Assembly: GCA_023055355.1 (NCBI GenBank)
Contig: JALJCS010000056.1
Location: 496,001-560,000 of the forward strand
Source of the DNA: Agelaius tricolor
Taxonomy: Eukaryota > Chordata > Aves > Passeriformes > Icteridae
DNA: 64,000 nt
Reading direction: 5' to 3'
This document shows positions 12,164 to 23,084 of the stretch, piece after piece. The notes beneath the pieces were generated by a model. That model saw nothing but the letters and a program-made list of their open reading frames with translations. It had not been told where the DNA came from and searched no databases. A program made the translations under genes and the position numbers. Each line of letters starts with the position of its first letter. Position 1 is the first letter of the stretch.

Positions 12164-12186
12164 GGGGGGGGGGGGGGGGGGGGGGG
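12164..12186 (+). repeat. Uninterrupted G tract (about 23 bases)
   Basis: A homopolymeric G run sits in the ERV-A leader about 85 bp after the solo LTR, followed by CGGG. Its exact length is prone to sequencing and assembly error. It could form a G-quadruplex or simply reflect slippage. Confidence 0.9.
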
Positions 12187-12622
12187 CGGGCACAAGATGG
12201 GAAGTGTAGAACTCGATAGCACATGGGCTTAAAAGCTGCCAGGTTGAGAGCAGAAAACACTAGAGGCTCGGAAGTGTAGGATCCAAGAGCACCTGGAAGT
12301 GGCCAACAACATTTGAGATTCTACAATAGCCATGGGTGGATATTAACAAGTGACTTGAGAGTAAAGGTACCTTATTTTGTGTTGTCCTGTTGTGAATGGG
12401 GGTGAGTGAGACACATAATAAAAAAATAAAAGTGAATGAGTGTAAATGGATGAAAGTATATGTAATGCAGATTGTTGATTTTAAGTTCATTTTCTGGAGG
12501 GAGGTGTATTGTATTGTATAGTTGAGAGAAAGGGGTTTCTGTGTTGTGGGGAGTAGGTGGTATTCAAGTGGCTGGGGAAGTGGGAAACACAGGCCAGGGA
12601 TGAAGAGATAAAATCCTGAGAA

Positions 12623-15149
12623 ATGGGACAAAAACCAGTAAGTCGGGCTCAGGGAAAGAAGGGAGTAAAAGGGTGCCAGTAGATATACCCCAAGATAGTC
12701 CCCTGGCTATGATGTTAGCTAACTGCGATATTGATCCTTGTACAAGAGAAAAGGATGAAGTAAAAATGATTCAGTATTGTATGACAGAATGGACAAAAAA
12801 GGAAATAAGACCCAACCATGTCTATTAGCCTAGATCTAGCTCTTTTGAAGTTTGGATTTGTCAGGCCTTAAACATATTTGTAAATTCCAAAGAACTGTTT
12901 AATCCGGAAGAAGAATATGCTGTGTGCTGGACAGGAGACATGGAACTGCTGGGGATAAAAGTTTTTAAAAGATCAGAAACCCTAGAGACAGAGCAAGAAT
13001 AGAAAAAGAAAGAAAAGGGCTGGGACCCCCTGGAAATGTTGCCTCCCCCGCTCCTGCTTGTTCCCCTGCCAGCTCTGGCTTTTCCTCCCCCCCCAGCCCC
13101 GTCCACACCAGGGTTCCCGCCTGCACCAGCCCCTGGCTCTGCTTGCTGCGGCTTTGCCCACCCCAGCCCCCACTGTCCTAGCCACTCAGGCTGCTCAGGT
13201 TCCTCCAGCCCCCCAGCCGCTCCGCCTGCAGCAGCTCTGGCCATGCTGCTTCTTCCAGAAGCCCAGGCCACCCCAGTTTTTCCAGCCTCCCTGGCCACGC
13301 TAGCATTCCCACCTGCACCGGCCCCAGCTGCTTCGGCCATCCCACACCAGGCCTCTTCTCTTGCAGACCCTCTGATCGTCCCAACCCCGGCCGCTCTGTC
13401 CACGCCGACACCAGCCACGCTGGGTGCTGGACATCATGCAAACTGTCCGTGCCCTGGTTTGGTTTCTGCCGGAAGGCTCCACCCCTTTGGCGATTCCGGC
13501 AATGGTCTCTACCAACTCCTGCCCCCACCCCCCTTTCTCTGGCAGCCCCATCAACCCCTTCCCTGGTTGCCGTTCCCTTGGTAACGATGGCTCCTCCTGT
13601 TCAAGGGTACTTTCTCCTTAAAAGAACACCATACCAAAATACAAGAAGCTCAGTTAAAAAGCAGATTAATAATCCCTCCCCTGACACTTCCCCAAAACAA
13701 GGGGAAAAGGTTATAAAGAATGAAGAACAAAAATGTTGAGATCAAGAAGTTAGTTTATTCCCATTACGAGAAGTATCAATGGGCAGAGTCCAAAGGGGGA
13801 CAGGGTTTTTAAATACCCCCCCTGACTACTTCAGAAGTCAGAAATTTTAAAAGAGAGATTAAAAGATTATTGGAAGATCCCATAGGTACAGCTGAACAAT
13901 TAGATCAATTCTTAGGTCCCAATATTTTTACTTGGGAGGAAATGCAGTCAATAATGAAAGTAATATTTTCCCAAGAGGAGAAGCAGATGATGATTAGAGC
14001 TGCTGGAAGGATAATTTGGGAAAAGGAGAATCAACAAAGTCCACCAAGGGACCAGAAAATGCCAATAGCACCTCCTAACTGGAACCAGAATGAAGAGGTG
14101 AGGCGAGGACATATGAATGATTATCATAATCTGATAATCAAAGGAATAAAAGATGCAGCACCCCGAGGGCAAAATGTTAGAAAAACCTTTGAGGGACAAC
14201 AGGGAAAAGAAGAGACCCCAACTGAGTGGTTAGAGAGGCTCCGAAAGGATATGAAACAATACTCCGGAATCAACCCTGAGACCATAGCAGGTCTGACACC
14301 TCAGGTTTTAGCTTTTATGTTTATCAGATTTTATTCTGCTTTACTGTGTAAGTCTAGGCTTCATATTAGGGGATAGTAAGCTCTCTCCACAGAATAGTTA
14401 GACCAAGCAATTCCTTCTCTAGCTGGGGACCCAAGGACAGCCGATCCAGATCTCAGGCCCAAGAGCATAAACAATGGTGAACCAAAGAGAAAAAACAAGA
14501 AGGATGGGACTTCATGGGCTAAAGCTGTAATTGGACAATTAGCTCCAATATGCTAATGAACCAAAACTTATAAAAATGTGAGACCTCATGACCTGTTGTC
14601 CATTTTTTTGGCCATTTTGGGTTGTGCTGCCCAAGGTGGATCTATTTGAGACCTCTTAATAAATACCTACTGTACTCTTTAGCTCCATCTAGTCTCTGTT
14701 CTAGGTCAGCCTTTACAAGGCATCAGGGCAAGCCCTATTGTGAGTGAATTTTATCACTCAGGCCTGGCCAGATATTAGAAAAAAGCTGGAAAAGATGGAG
14801 GAGTGGCATGATAAACCCTTAAATGACCTGTTAAAAGAAGCGCAAAGGGTTTATGTACAGAGAGATAAAAAAAAAGCCAAAGTGCATGCAAAGATTATGA
14901 TAGCCATTATGAGACAGAGTAACTTCCAGAGGAATCTAAAGCCCTCAGGTACCACTCCTAAGCATTCAGGTTTTAGAGAAAGGGAAAAGGGAAGAAATAG
15001 AGTCCCAACACGATCAAAATCCCAGTAGCAATCTAAAAATGCCTGTTTCTAGTGTGGGGAAGAAGGACACTATAAGAGGGAGTGCTCTCACCTAAAAAAG
15101 GACCTGAAAATATTCCAAGAGATACACCCAGAAGAGGAATAGGGAGGTC
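12623..15149 (+). pseudogene. ERV-A gag (broken)
   Basis: This is the structural polyprotein. A start at 12623 gives MGQ, a myristoylation-type beginning, but the frame soon shifts. MA-like sequence follows (AMMLANCD, then EVWICQALN). A proline-rich p12-like region is at about 13036-13580. The capsid runs from PLREV at about 13760 through EDPIGTAEQLDQFLGPN and NPETIAG at 14289. LTR-Q then splits it, and it resumes with VNFITQAWPDIRKKL at about 14740. The NC zinc knuckle (CX2CX4HX4C) at 15044-15085 has a stop replacing its third residue. The layout matches class I gag. Stops, shifts and the LTR make it non-functional. Confidence 0.88.
14294..14725 (+). mobile_element. Solo LTR, family Q (432 bp), in ERV-A capsid
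   Basis: It begins TGACACCTCAGG and ends CAAGGCATCA, exactly as long as the minus-strand copy at 4104-4535 and clearly homologous to it. Flanks GGTC (14290-14293) and GGGC (14726-14729) form a 4-bp target duplication with one mismatch. The capsid frame continues logically across the site. Confidence 0.9.
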
Positions 15150-15155
15150 ATAAGA

Positions 15156-15486
15156 TGTTGCTATTGTATTAGGGACAGCTGAAAAAGCGACACAGACTCC
15201 AAGGTCTTCTCAGAAGGCAATAGCAAAGTTTATTAGACATCACATTCTTTTATAGACTGTTCCGAGAAAACTGGACCTGATTGGTCCTCAATCAACACCC
15301 CTCACATCATTGGCTAATTAGGAACGACACCCTTCTTGTAAACATCTTACGAGTAAACAACAAGTTCAAAACACCAGCGGCAAAGATTACTTTAATTCTT
15401 TCTCTGAGCTTTCTCAAAGCTCCCCCAGAGCAATGCCTGGGAAAGTTTTTCTGACTTTCTCTCTGACCAGACTTTCAGCATCCACA
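15156..15486 (-). repeat. ERV-B 3' LTR with adjacent polypurine tract
   Basis: A 331-bp LTR whose minus-strand start TGTGGATGCTG follows the polypurine tract AAAAAGAGGGAAT (15487-15499). It matches the other ERV-B LTR after the LTR-T insert is removed. An element TTTATAG at about 15250 is a TATA-like box on the minus strand. Confidence 0.88.
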
Positions 15487-15837
15487 ATTCCCTCTTTTTG
15501 TTTTAAAGCAGAAGATGGCATTTGTAATCTCCTGCAGGGCCCTTCGCAGGAAGGAGAACAAACACAGTTCAAGAGGTCCCTTTAGTAATTTTCTGGTTAC
15601 TAAACAGAACCTCAATCAAACACTGACTTAGAATGCTCAGGGAGATACTCTAGCACATGCCATCAAATTCTTCATAATCACGTCCATGCACCAACATCAT
15701 GTCTTGTTGTTCATTCTTGCAAGAAGTCAGTTACTAATTCTAATACAGTAAACAAAACATTGTTAGTCTCCTCAAAGAACTGGCAGTCTAACTTGTCAAC
15801 ACTCACTACTCCAGAACCAAAGGAAAAGATAGAATGC

Positions 15838-18430
15838 TCATTCTCTACTTATAGAAGGACCATCCGATTGATGATTGGCATCCTGATCATCATTCAAAGG
15901 TTGCCTGTTGGACACATTCTGCTTTTGGTGTCGCAAGTCAGGGCAAACACACCTTGCAGGTATCCACCATACCCCAGTATCTGTGGAAAAGCATGCATAC
16001 CCATGACCCCAAGTAATAAGCTCACATGGGCCCTCCCACTTATTAGCGGTTAGATCCTGTACCCAGACTTTCGCTTGAGGCAGGTGCATCTTGCCTAAAG
16101 ACTGCAACAAAAGTGATTTAAAATGACAGAATTGTTTGAATTTTGTGGCACTGTAAGGTGATTAATTGTATATAGAGCCTTTTCCAATTGACTGTGCTGG
16201 GTTTCTCCAGGCATTCCCCCTTTTTGTTTTTCCAGAACACGCTTTAAAGTGCCATGAGCGCGTTCAACAATAGCTTGACCAGTTGGAGAATGCAGAATAC
16301 CAAATTCATGCAACACTCCCCATAAACGTAAAAACTGCCATGTCTTCTGTGAGACGTAGGTGGGACCATTATCAGTTTTCACACAAGAAGGTATATCTAA
16401 GATTGCAAAAGCCATCCTTCAATGGGCAATAACATCGCGACCCTTTTCTCCAGTGTGAGCAGAGGCCCACATAGCAGAGGAGAAGGTGCCAATGGACACG
16501 TGCACATACTTAAGTTGGCCAAATTTGACAATATGAGTGACATCCGTTTGCCAAAGTTGCAAGGCCTTTAGGCCTCTGGAGTTTACCCCCGCTGGTTAAG
16601 GTGCAGCAAGTACATGACAGTCAGCGCAAGAACTGACAATGTCACAAGCCTTAGCTGACGTTAAATGAAACTGTTTCTGCAGAGTATGTGCACTTTGATG
16701 GAAAAAATCATGCAATGCTTTGGCTCGTGCAATTTTGTCAGGCTGAGGCGCTACCCATGCAGGGTTAGCTAACCTGTCAGCTCTGGCATTACCTTCTGTT
16801 ATGAAACCTAGCAAATTGGTGTGACTCCTAATGTGCAGGATGTAATACGGATGAACCCAGGCCTGAATTGCACACCACAAAGTTTTCAATAACTGAAACA
16901 AAGCTGCATTATTGACTTCTTTCAGAAGTGAACAATCCAAACATTTGGTTACGTCTGCTACATAAGCAGAATCAGTGACCAGATTCATAGGTACCTGAGA
17001 AAATTGCTGGAATGCCATGACAACAGCCTTCAATTCAATCAACTGTGCCGAGCCTGACTCATGGCCTTCTAGCACCTGCCACTCAGATTCATCCTTCCAA
17101 GTAACAATGGCTTTCCCTGTTTTTTTCTGAGCCATCCGTGAAGACGGTGGGTCCTTGCACCAGCACCTGACTATTTTTTGTCCACAAAGACAAATCGGTT
17201 GATTTTGCCAACTGCAATAACTTATGACTGGGCAGATGATAGGCAATCTGCCCTGAAAAGTTTTGCAGTGCACTTTGCAAAGGAGCACTGTTAACAAAAC
17301 TCCATTCAAAGACTTCCCGCTCTAGAGGAAGAATAATTTTTGCAGGATCAGCTGCCATTAATTGCAAGTACTGTTGATGGCATTTGATTATCAAATGAGC
17401 GATCAATTCAAACAACATGGGTGCTGTCTTTTTTGGTTGATGGGGCAAGAAGACCCATTCTAAAATGTGCAAAGGATCGGACCATTTTTCACTCAATTGG
17501 CCAATGATACCTGTAGGATGAAAATCTGGATCAGTAATGAAAACAGTGATATCAATGGAAGGATCTACTCCATAAACCTGACAAGCAGAAATAGCTTGTT
17601 GAACTTCCTCCAGTGCTTGTTGCACCTCAGGAGTCAGTTTCCGAGGTTAATTTGGATCAGGGTCCCCCTTTAAAATGTTAAACAGTGGGGACAATTGTGT
17701 TGTGGTTAGCCCCAAATAAGGATGTAACCAAGTGATGGTACCCAGCAATTTCTGGGCATCATTCACAGTCTTAGTAGAATCCATGAATTGCACCTCTTGA
17801 TGTTGAATGGTTTGATCCAGAATTTTGACTCCCAGATATTTCCAAGGAGGATGCTGTTGAACCTTCTCTGGAGCCACTTGCAGCCCATAAGAATGCAGAG
17901 CAGTGAACAGCTGAGGCTGTATCCTCAGCAGCTCATTCTGGGTGGATGCCACCACCAGGATATCGTCCATATAGTGATAGCAGTATGCTTCAGGAAACTG
18001 CTTGCAGACTCCAGAAAAGGCCTGAGCCACATACCATTGACAGATAGTCTGACTGTTCTTACAGCCCTGCAGCAAAACCTTCCACTGATACCTCTGCACA
18101 GGTTCAGTATTATTAATTGCAGGTACCATAAAGGCAAATTTTGGATTGTCGTCACAATGCAAAGGAATTGCGAAAAAACAATCCTTCAAATCAACGATCA
18201 AAATTTTCCACCCCGTAGGGATCATGGTGGGTGAGGGCATACCAGGCTGCAATGCCCCCAGGCTTTCCATCACTGCATTGATTTTCCGGAGGTCCTGTAA
18301 CAGCTTCCATTTCCCAGATTTTTTCTTAATTACAAAGACAGAGTATTCCAGGGACTAGTAGAAGGCTCAACGTGTCCCTGTTGCAATTGTTCCTGAACCA
18401 CTTTCCATGCTATGACATCCTGCCTGTCGA
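15838..18430 (-). pseudogene. ERV-B pol: RT, RNase H, integrase
   Basis: The RT starts near 18430 and shows LQDLRKINAVMESLG-like and DLKDCFFAIPL motifs (about 18200) and YMDD at about 17970. The usual PQG before the palm loop reads LQG. RNase H has FTDGSEK (about 17130), IELKAVV, VTDSAYVAD and EGNARADRLA. The integrase zinc domain HDFFHQSAH...CADC is at about 16620-16720; the core has KTDNGPTY (about 16370) and PTGQAIVERAHG (about 16270); the C-terminal part, WEGPCELITWGHGYACF, is at about 16040. These are class II motifs. Stops at about 17650 and in the integrase core, plus frameshifts, inactivate it. Most catalytic residues are still present. Confidence 0.9.
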
Positions 18431-18434
18431 CTTA

Positions 18435-19764
18435 TCACATATTTGGAATGGCCTTAATTACAGGAAAGGCTTGGACACCCCCTTGTGGGGCTACACTGCC
18501 TCCCTGATCCACCTGTATACTTTCTTCAGATGCTGGAACAACTACTTGACTTTCTCCTGTGTCTCCCTGCCCTGCACCTATTGTCTTGATAATTCCACTC
18601 TTGGGCATCCCTATCTTCTCTAGCAAGTCCCAATTCCCCATTTCCAGAGTTCGCAATTTGACCAATTCCCAAAAACATCCTGGGTGCTTTGGTTGCACGG
18701 TCACTGGACATGGTGGCAGTGTCAACAGGTGGCTCTGGGGTGATCTCGCAGCACATTGGTGCCGGCACTCAGCTGCCAGGCCACTCCCCCATTGCAGGAC
18801 AAGCTGTTGGTCTTCATCAGTATTCTGGCTTGGCGGATAATCAGTGTCTCTGACCGTGTCCCGGGGCAATGGCATGCGGGACAGACTGAAGGAAGCGGAG
18901 GAGGGCAGGCTGGCTGGAAGCGCCAAGGTGGGGGGGCAGCCATGGCAGGCCCTGCAGGCGTTGGTGCTGAAATAGCAGAAGGCACCGTGCTCGAAGTTCC
19001 GCATGCAGCAGGGGGAGGTGGTGGTGCAAACGCCTGCACTGACCCCGCAAATGGGAACGGAGTGGCTAAAGGGAGAATGGCTCTGGCCGCGTCACCTGTC
19101 TGCAGCGAAGGCACTCCCCCTGCCACTTGCGATGCAGAGAAAGGAGTGGCTGAGGGGACAAATGGAGCTGACTGCAGCAAAGGCTTCCCCGCGGCCACTT
19201 GAGACACAGAGAGAGGAGGAGATGAGGGGGACAAACAGAGGAGGATGCTCCGCAATTTCCGGCTGGGGTTCAGCTAACAAAGCCTTCATGAGCTGTGTCA
19301 TGGGTGAGGGGTAGTTTGGCATTACAAAGTCACAGGGAGAGGGATACTTCGGGGGAACGTAATCTCGCAGTGAGAGATAGATTTTAGGAGCAATTTCCAT
19401 GTCTCTCAGGGGTCTGGGCAGAGCCAAAGGAAAGCCACCAGCAGCCCCCTCAGCCCCCCCACCCTCTGGCATGTCAGTGTCCATAAAAGGATCGTCCTCA
19501 CCCTCTGAGTCCGCCACATCCATATCGCCCTGCCCCGGTGTCCAGTGCTGTAATGCTTTAAAGAGAATGCCCCACGTAACTGGCAATTCAAATGCGTCCT
19601 TATCTCCAATGGAGATTTCCTGCCACAGCCGGTCGCCTACTGACTGCCAAGCATCTAAGCTAAAAGTGGTCTCAGCGTCTACTGAAAATCCATTAGTCTT
19701 TTCCCTGCAGAGCAGGGCATGCAGGGAATGATCTGAAACAGCAATTCCCATGCGCGGTAATGTG
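18435..19764 (-). pseudogene. ERV-B gag amino-terminal region
   Basis: The N-terminal part (about 19750-19540) is a matrix-like domain (WQSVGDRLWQEI) similar to ERV-C gag (WRIFGDKLWRAI). An acidic stretch (DSEGEDDPF) and long Pro/Ala-rich repeats with recurring PL-ATPFSA-like units follow to about 18750. A frame change near 18720 leads into RT with no capsid, zinc knuckle or protease. The product would be a truncated matrix protein. Gag identity rests on position and on similarity to ERV-C. Confidence 0.7.
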
Positions 19765-20437
19765 TCCTTCTGTGGTATTCACATGCCCTCTGAACAGAGA
19801 GAAGCTGTGACACAAGCAGAGAAGAAGGAAAACACGATTCTTATCTCGTTTGCTGTGCCTGTGCTGTGCTAAAGTAGAATGCAATATGGAGATTGTTTAC
19901 CCAAAGTGAGGATGTTTTGTTCCCTTGGCCTATCAGGGCCAAGAAGTGCGTGTCACGGCACAGTCATGAGAGAATCAGAGATGAATGCAGTTCTGTGCAG
20001 TTGTGAGCAAGAGTGAGTGCATGGCAGATTCAGTTTAGATGAAATGTACATAGTATATTATAATAAAGTAATTCTTTAGCCTTCTGATGATGGAGTCAGA
20101 TGCATCATTCTCTCTCCCCTTTTTCCGAATCACCTTTGATTTACAATATCCTTCCACACAGAAAGGACGATTTGTTCTTCTGTAGAGGTTTGATTCCCCA
20201 TATAGTAGGGAACCCTTCCCTAGCAGCCCGCCTAAGCAGTGATTTGCTCTGGAATACAAACTCTCGCTTTGCTGGGGCCTGTCCTGACCAGCTCTCAGAC
20301 CATTTCCACTACCCGTGGTCACAGAGACCAGTCCTCTCTAGGAGGGCACGGGGAAATACTGCAGCACCTCTCTCAATGGAGGACGGAGGGAGACTCCGGT
20401 TCTTGTCTTGGCTGCAATGAACGTTGGGGTCACCAGA

Positions 20438-21171
20438 TGTCACTATTGTATTAGGGACAGCTGAATAAAGCGACACAGACTCCAAGGTCTTCTCAGAAGG
20501 CAATAGCAAAGTTTATTAGACATCACATTCTTTTATAGACTGTTCTGAGAAAACTGGACCTGATTGGTCCTCAATCAACACCCCCTCACTGTCGCAGACA
20601 TCTTTGTATGAAAATACTTTCCTTGGGATTTTTTCTTCCTGAGAAGCTGAGAGGCTTCAGGAACAAAATGTAAACAATGGTTCTCTGCTGCTGTGGAATG
20701 CAACAGGTCCATCTGTGATTAGTCTCATTTGCTTGTTTGTAATTAATGGCCAATCACAGCAGAGCTGACTCGGACAGACAGTCTGAGGCAGCTGTCTTTG
20801 TTATCATTCTTTCCATTCTATTCTTAGCTTAGCTAGCCTTCTGAGATAAAACCTTTCCTTCTATTTTTTTTAGTATAGTTATGATGTAATATATATATAT
20901 AATAAAATAATAAATCAAGCCTTCTGAACATAGAGTCAACATTCTCGTCTCTTCCCTCACCTGAAAACCCCTGTGAGCACCGTCACACCTCACATCATTG
21001 GCTAATTAGGAATGACACCCTTCTTGTAAACATCTTACAAGTAAACAAGTTCAAAACACCAGCGGCAAAGATTATCTTAATTCTTTCTCTGAGCTTTCTC
21101 AAAGCTCCCCCAGAGCAATGCCTGGGAAAGTTTTTCTGACTTTCTCTCTGACCAGACTCTCAGCATCCTCA
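20438..21171 (-). repeat. ERV-B 5' LTR (interrupted) and tRNA-Trp-like PBS
   Basis: Read on the minus strand it begins TGAGGATGCTG at 21171 and ends AATAGTGACA at 20438. The PBS TGGTGACCCCAACGTTCA (20435-20418) follows two bases later and resembles the tRNA-Trp site of avian alpharetroviruses with mismatches. LTR-T at 20590-20987 interrupts it. Confidence 0.87.
20590..20987 (-). mobile_element. Solo LTR, family T, inside ERV-B LTR
   Basis: On plus it reads TGTCGCAGAC at the left and CACCGTCACA at the right, the reverse of copies at 1726 and 11698. A perfect 6-bp duplication CCTCAC flanks it (20584-20589 and 20988-20993). At 398 bp it is slightly longer, partly from an AT dinucleotide run near 20890. 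It postdates ERV-B. Confidence 0.94.
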
Positions 21172-21189
21172 ATGGACTCTATTTTTTGG

Positions 21190-21596
21190 GGGATAGATAC
21201 CATCTAGAGCCTTTGATAACTTTAAAAGTAGGCTCCCAAGAGGAGGTATTATTATTATAGTCGATACTGGGGCAGAGAGAACTTGTATGGTAAACACTCC
21301 CAAGAGATGTGATGTCAGTAATGACACTGTGAATGTAACAGGAGCAAAAGGAGAAGAGTTTAAAGCCCCTGTCATTAAAAATGTAGCAATTGAAGGGGAA
21401 ACCAGAATAAGGATGGGAGATGTCTTATTAGTTTCTGGAGCAGGCAGCAACTTATTGGGTAGAGACTTAAAAGTGCAACTAGGAATAGGAGTCATACCAG
21501 AAGAAGGGAAGATGACAGGTAAAGTGTTAAAGCTGGGCCAAGAGGATGAGAAAAAGATTAACAAAGAAGTTTGGGCTGGGGAAGGACATAGGGGAG
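21190..21596 (+). pseudogene. ERV-A protease
   Basis: This is the retroviral aspartic protease that cleaves Gag and Gag-Pol. The active-site motif VDTGAERT is intact at about 21258-21285, and the domain continues with LLVSGAGSNLLGRDL (about 21430-21470), the GRD motif. It is separated from gag by ERV-B and from RT by ERV-C, which sits 5 bp after the last legible codons. Frame changes occur before the active site. The family is certain; function is abolished by the two provirus insertions. Confidence 0.88.
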
Positions 21597-22009
21597 TGTA
21601 GAGAGCTTTTTGGAGAATTGGTTAGCTGAGAAAGGACATTCCGATGTGATACCGATGGATAAGGGTAAGAGAAACAAGCTGGGAACTGAGCAACCGGTGC
21701 CCAATTACTGACGAAGGTCACAGTGACCTTCTCTAAAACGGGAAGACGGGGGAGAAAGTTGCTTGCCAGAAAATGTAGTTATCCCAAGGTAGAGAAATTA
21801 GAAGAATGTACACATAGAAGCAAAATAATTGTTAAGAGATAGAAGTAGGTGTGTTTGATTATAGTGTGCTTTAACCAATAATGAGCTCAGATTTTGCAAT
21901 ATGCATAAGCTTCATTAACACTAATATAAAAATGTGTAAGCTTTCAATAAACTTTGAGATTTGCTATTCATCGCATATGGTGTGTCGCATCTCTCCCGCC
22001 GTTACGACA
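21597..22009 (+). repeat. ERV-C 5' LTR
   Basis: It starts TGTAGAGAGC and ends CCGTTACGACA. A TATAAAAATG box (about 21927) and TTCAATAAAC (about 21943) sit before the R/U5 end. It is almost identical to 25315-25727; the one difference I see is C/T in CTCTAAAAYGGG. The first about 110 bases form an open frame that matches the env tail reading into the 3' LTR. Confidence 0.95.
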
Positions 22010-22011
22010 AA

Positions 22012-22029
22012 TGGTGACCCCGGACGTGT
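22012..22029 (+). other. ERV-C primer binding site (tRNA-Trp-like)
   Basis: TGGTGACCCCGGACGTGT follows the 5' LTR by two bases. It fits the tRNA-Trp site with one inserted G. The same tRNA type is used by ERV-B. Confidence 0.72.
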
Positions 22030-22215
22030 TCCTTCGGGACTAGCCACGGTCGGAGGCGTAAAAGTCAAGTGCAGGTCCTTTCGTGGCTGGGGACGGCAAA
22101 AAACACCGCTGAAAAAGGAAGGTGTTCAGGCCCCGGGTGACCTCAGAGGAGAGCCCGGCTGCTACGTGCTGCCGGACCTGAATAGAGCCGCAAGAAGCGC
22201 GCAATCGTCGTTAAA

Positions 22216-23070
22216 ATGGATAAAGACAGGCAAGCAGCATATGATTTATTTACTGACTTTTTACGAGGGCGTCAGATTAGAGGGATAGATTTACAGAAAG
22301 AACTTCCTGGGTTGTTAGCTTATGGGTGTGCACAGGAGTTTTTTCGTAATCCGCATACAGTGCATGAGTTGTCGGAATGGCGTATATTCGGGGATAAGCT
22401 GTGGCGTGCAATCATAGATGAGGATAAGATCGCGAGAGAGTTGGGAAATTTATGGCGAGTCGTGCATGCTGAATTCTTGAAATACAAGGCAGAAGAAAGA
22501 GCTGCCCAGCCGACTAGTGCAGCCCGTGAAAGCAACAGGAGTTGCAGAGACTGGTTTGGGTCCCCGCCGATACAAGCTCCTGCTCTAAACAGCAGCTCCC
22601 TGCAGCTATCGGCTTCTGCCGCGGGCAGCGGCCCCCCCGCGCGTATTCCAGCCGTGCCGTCCGCGCCGCCTGCCCCGGTGTTAAACCCTGCACCGCCTCT
22701 GCCTCCTCCCGCTCCAGACCCGCACCCTCCGCCGCCCTGCCGCAGCGCACAGCCCGCAGCCGCCCCGCCGGAGAGGCTCGTGCCGGCCCCGGCCCTGGGC
22801 GACTCAGCAGCTGCAGCGCCGCCGCCTCCCGCTCCGCAGCCGCCAGCACCGCTCCACAGCCGCCCCGTCCCCGAGCCGAGGGGGGGACGGCAGGACGGGC
22901 CTCCCGCCCCCCGTGCGGAAGCGGGCTCCGGTGAGTCCGCCCGCCCCGCGGCTGCCCAGCGCAGTTCTGCTTCCCGGCCACCAGCTCTCCGCGCCCGGAC
23001 ACAGATAGCAGCTATCACCACTTCAGCTAAACCTGCCTTCAGCTCGCAACTGCCGGGAGCCTCGGAGTAG
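22216..23070 (+). CDS. ERV-C gag matrix-like ORF with proline-rich tail
   Basis: This 284-codon frame starts ATGGATAAAGACAGG about 190 bp after the PBS. Residues 1-95 form a matrix-like helical domain (DLFTDFLRGR, WRIFGDKLWRAI), similar to ERV-B gag. Residues about 110-280 are extremely rich in Pro, Ala and Ser and highly GC-rich, then the frame stops at 23068. Capsid and NC are missing, so full Gag cannot be made. The frame itself has no internal stop. Whether it is expressed is unknown. The family call comes from position and from similarity to ERV-B. Confidence 0.72.
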   Translation: MDKDRQAAYDLFTDFLRGRQIRGIDLQKELPGLLAYGCAQEFFRNPHTVHELSEWRIFGDKLWRAIIDEDKIARELGNLWRVVHAEFLKYKAEERAAQPTSAARESNRSCRDWFGSPPIQAPALNSSSLQLSASAAGSGPPARIPAVPSAPPAPVLNPAPPLPPPAPDPHPPPPCRSAQPAAAPPERLVPAPALGDSAAAAPPPPAPQPPAPLHSRPVPEPRGGRQDGPPAPRAEAGSGESARPAAAQRSSASRPPALRARTQIAAITTSAKPAFSSQLPGASE

Positions 23071-23084
23071 ACCTAGCAACAGCA

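Larger units (their letters stand above)
15156..21171 (-). mobile_element. ERV-B: class II (beta-like) provirus inserted in ERV-A
   Basis: It has paired LTRs (15156-15486 and 20438-21171, the latter carrying a later LTR-T insert), a tRNA-Trp-like PBS, gag, pol and a polypurine tract. It lies between the ERV-A nucleocapsid and protease. The right flank is ATGGAC; the left flank has only ATG and appears to have lost a few bases. The LTRs differ at about ten sites in roughly 330 bp, by eye. Capsid, nucleocapsid, protease and env are absent: gag runs nearly into RT, and LTR follows integrase. Confidence 0.92.

Noticed and set aside
12861..13554. Minus-strand Gly/Ala-rich open frames opposite the ERV-A proline-rich region
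   Set aside because: Antisense shadows of a Pro-rich plus frame in a gag context.
20880..20905. AT dinucleotide run
   Set aside because: Simple repeat within LTR-T; other copies show a shorter form. No functional inference.
22320..23021. Long minus-strand open frames opposite ERV-C gag (233 and 162 codons)
   Set aside because: They are shadows of the GC-rich Pro/Ala-coding strand; composition removes stops on both strands and no domain is seen.
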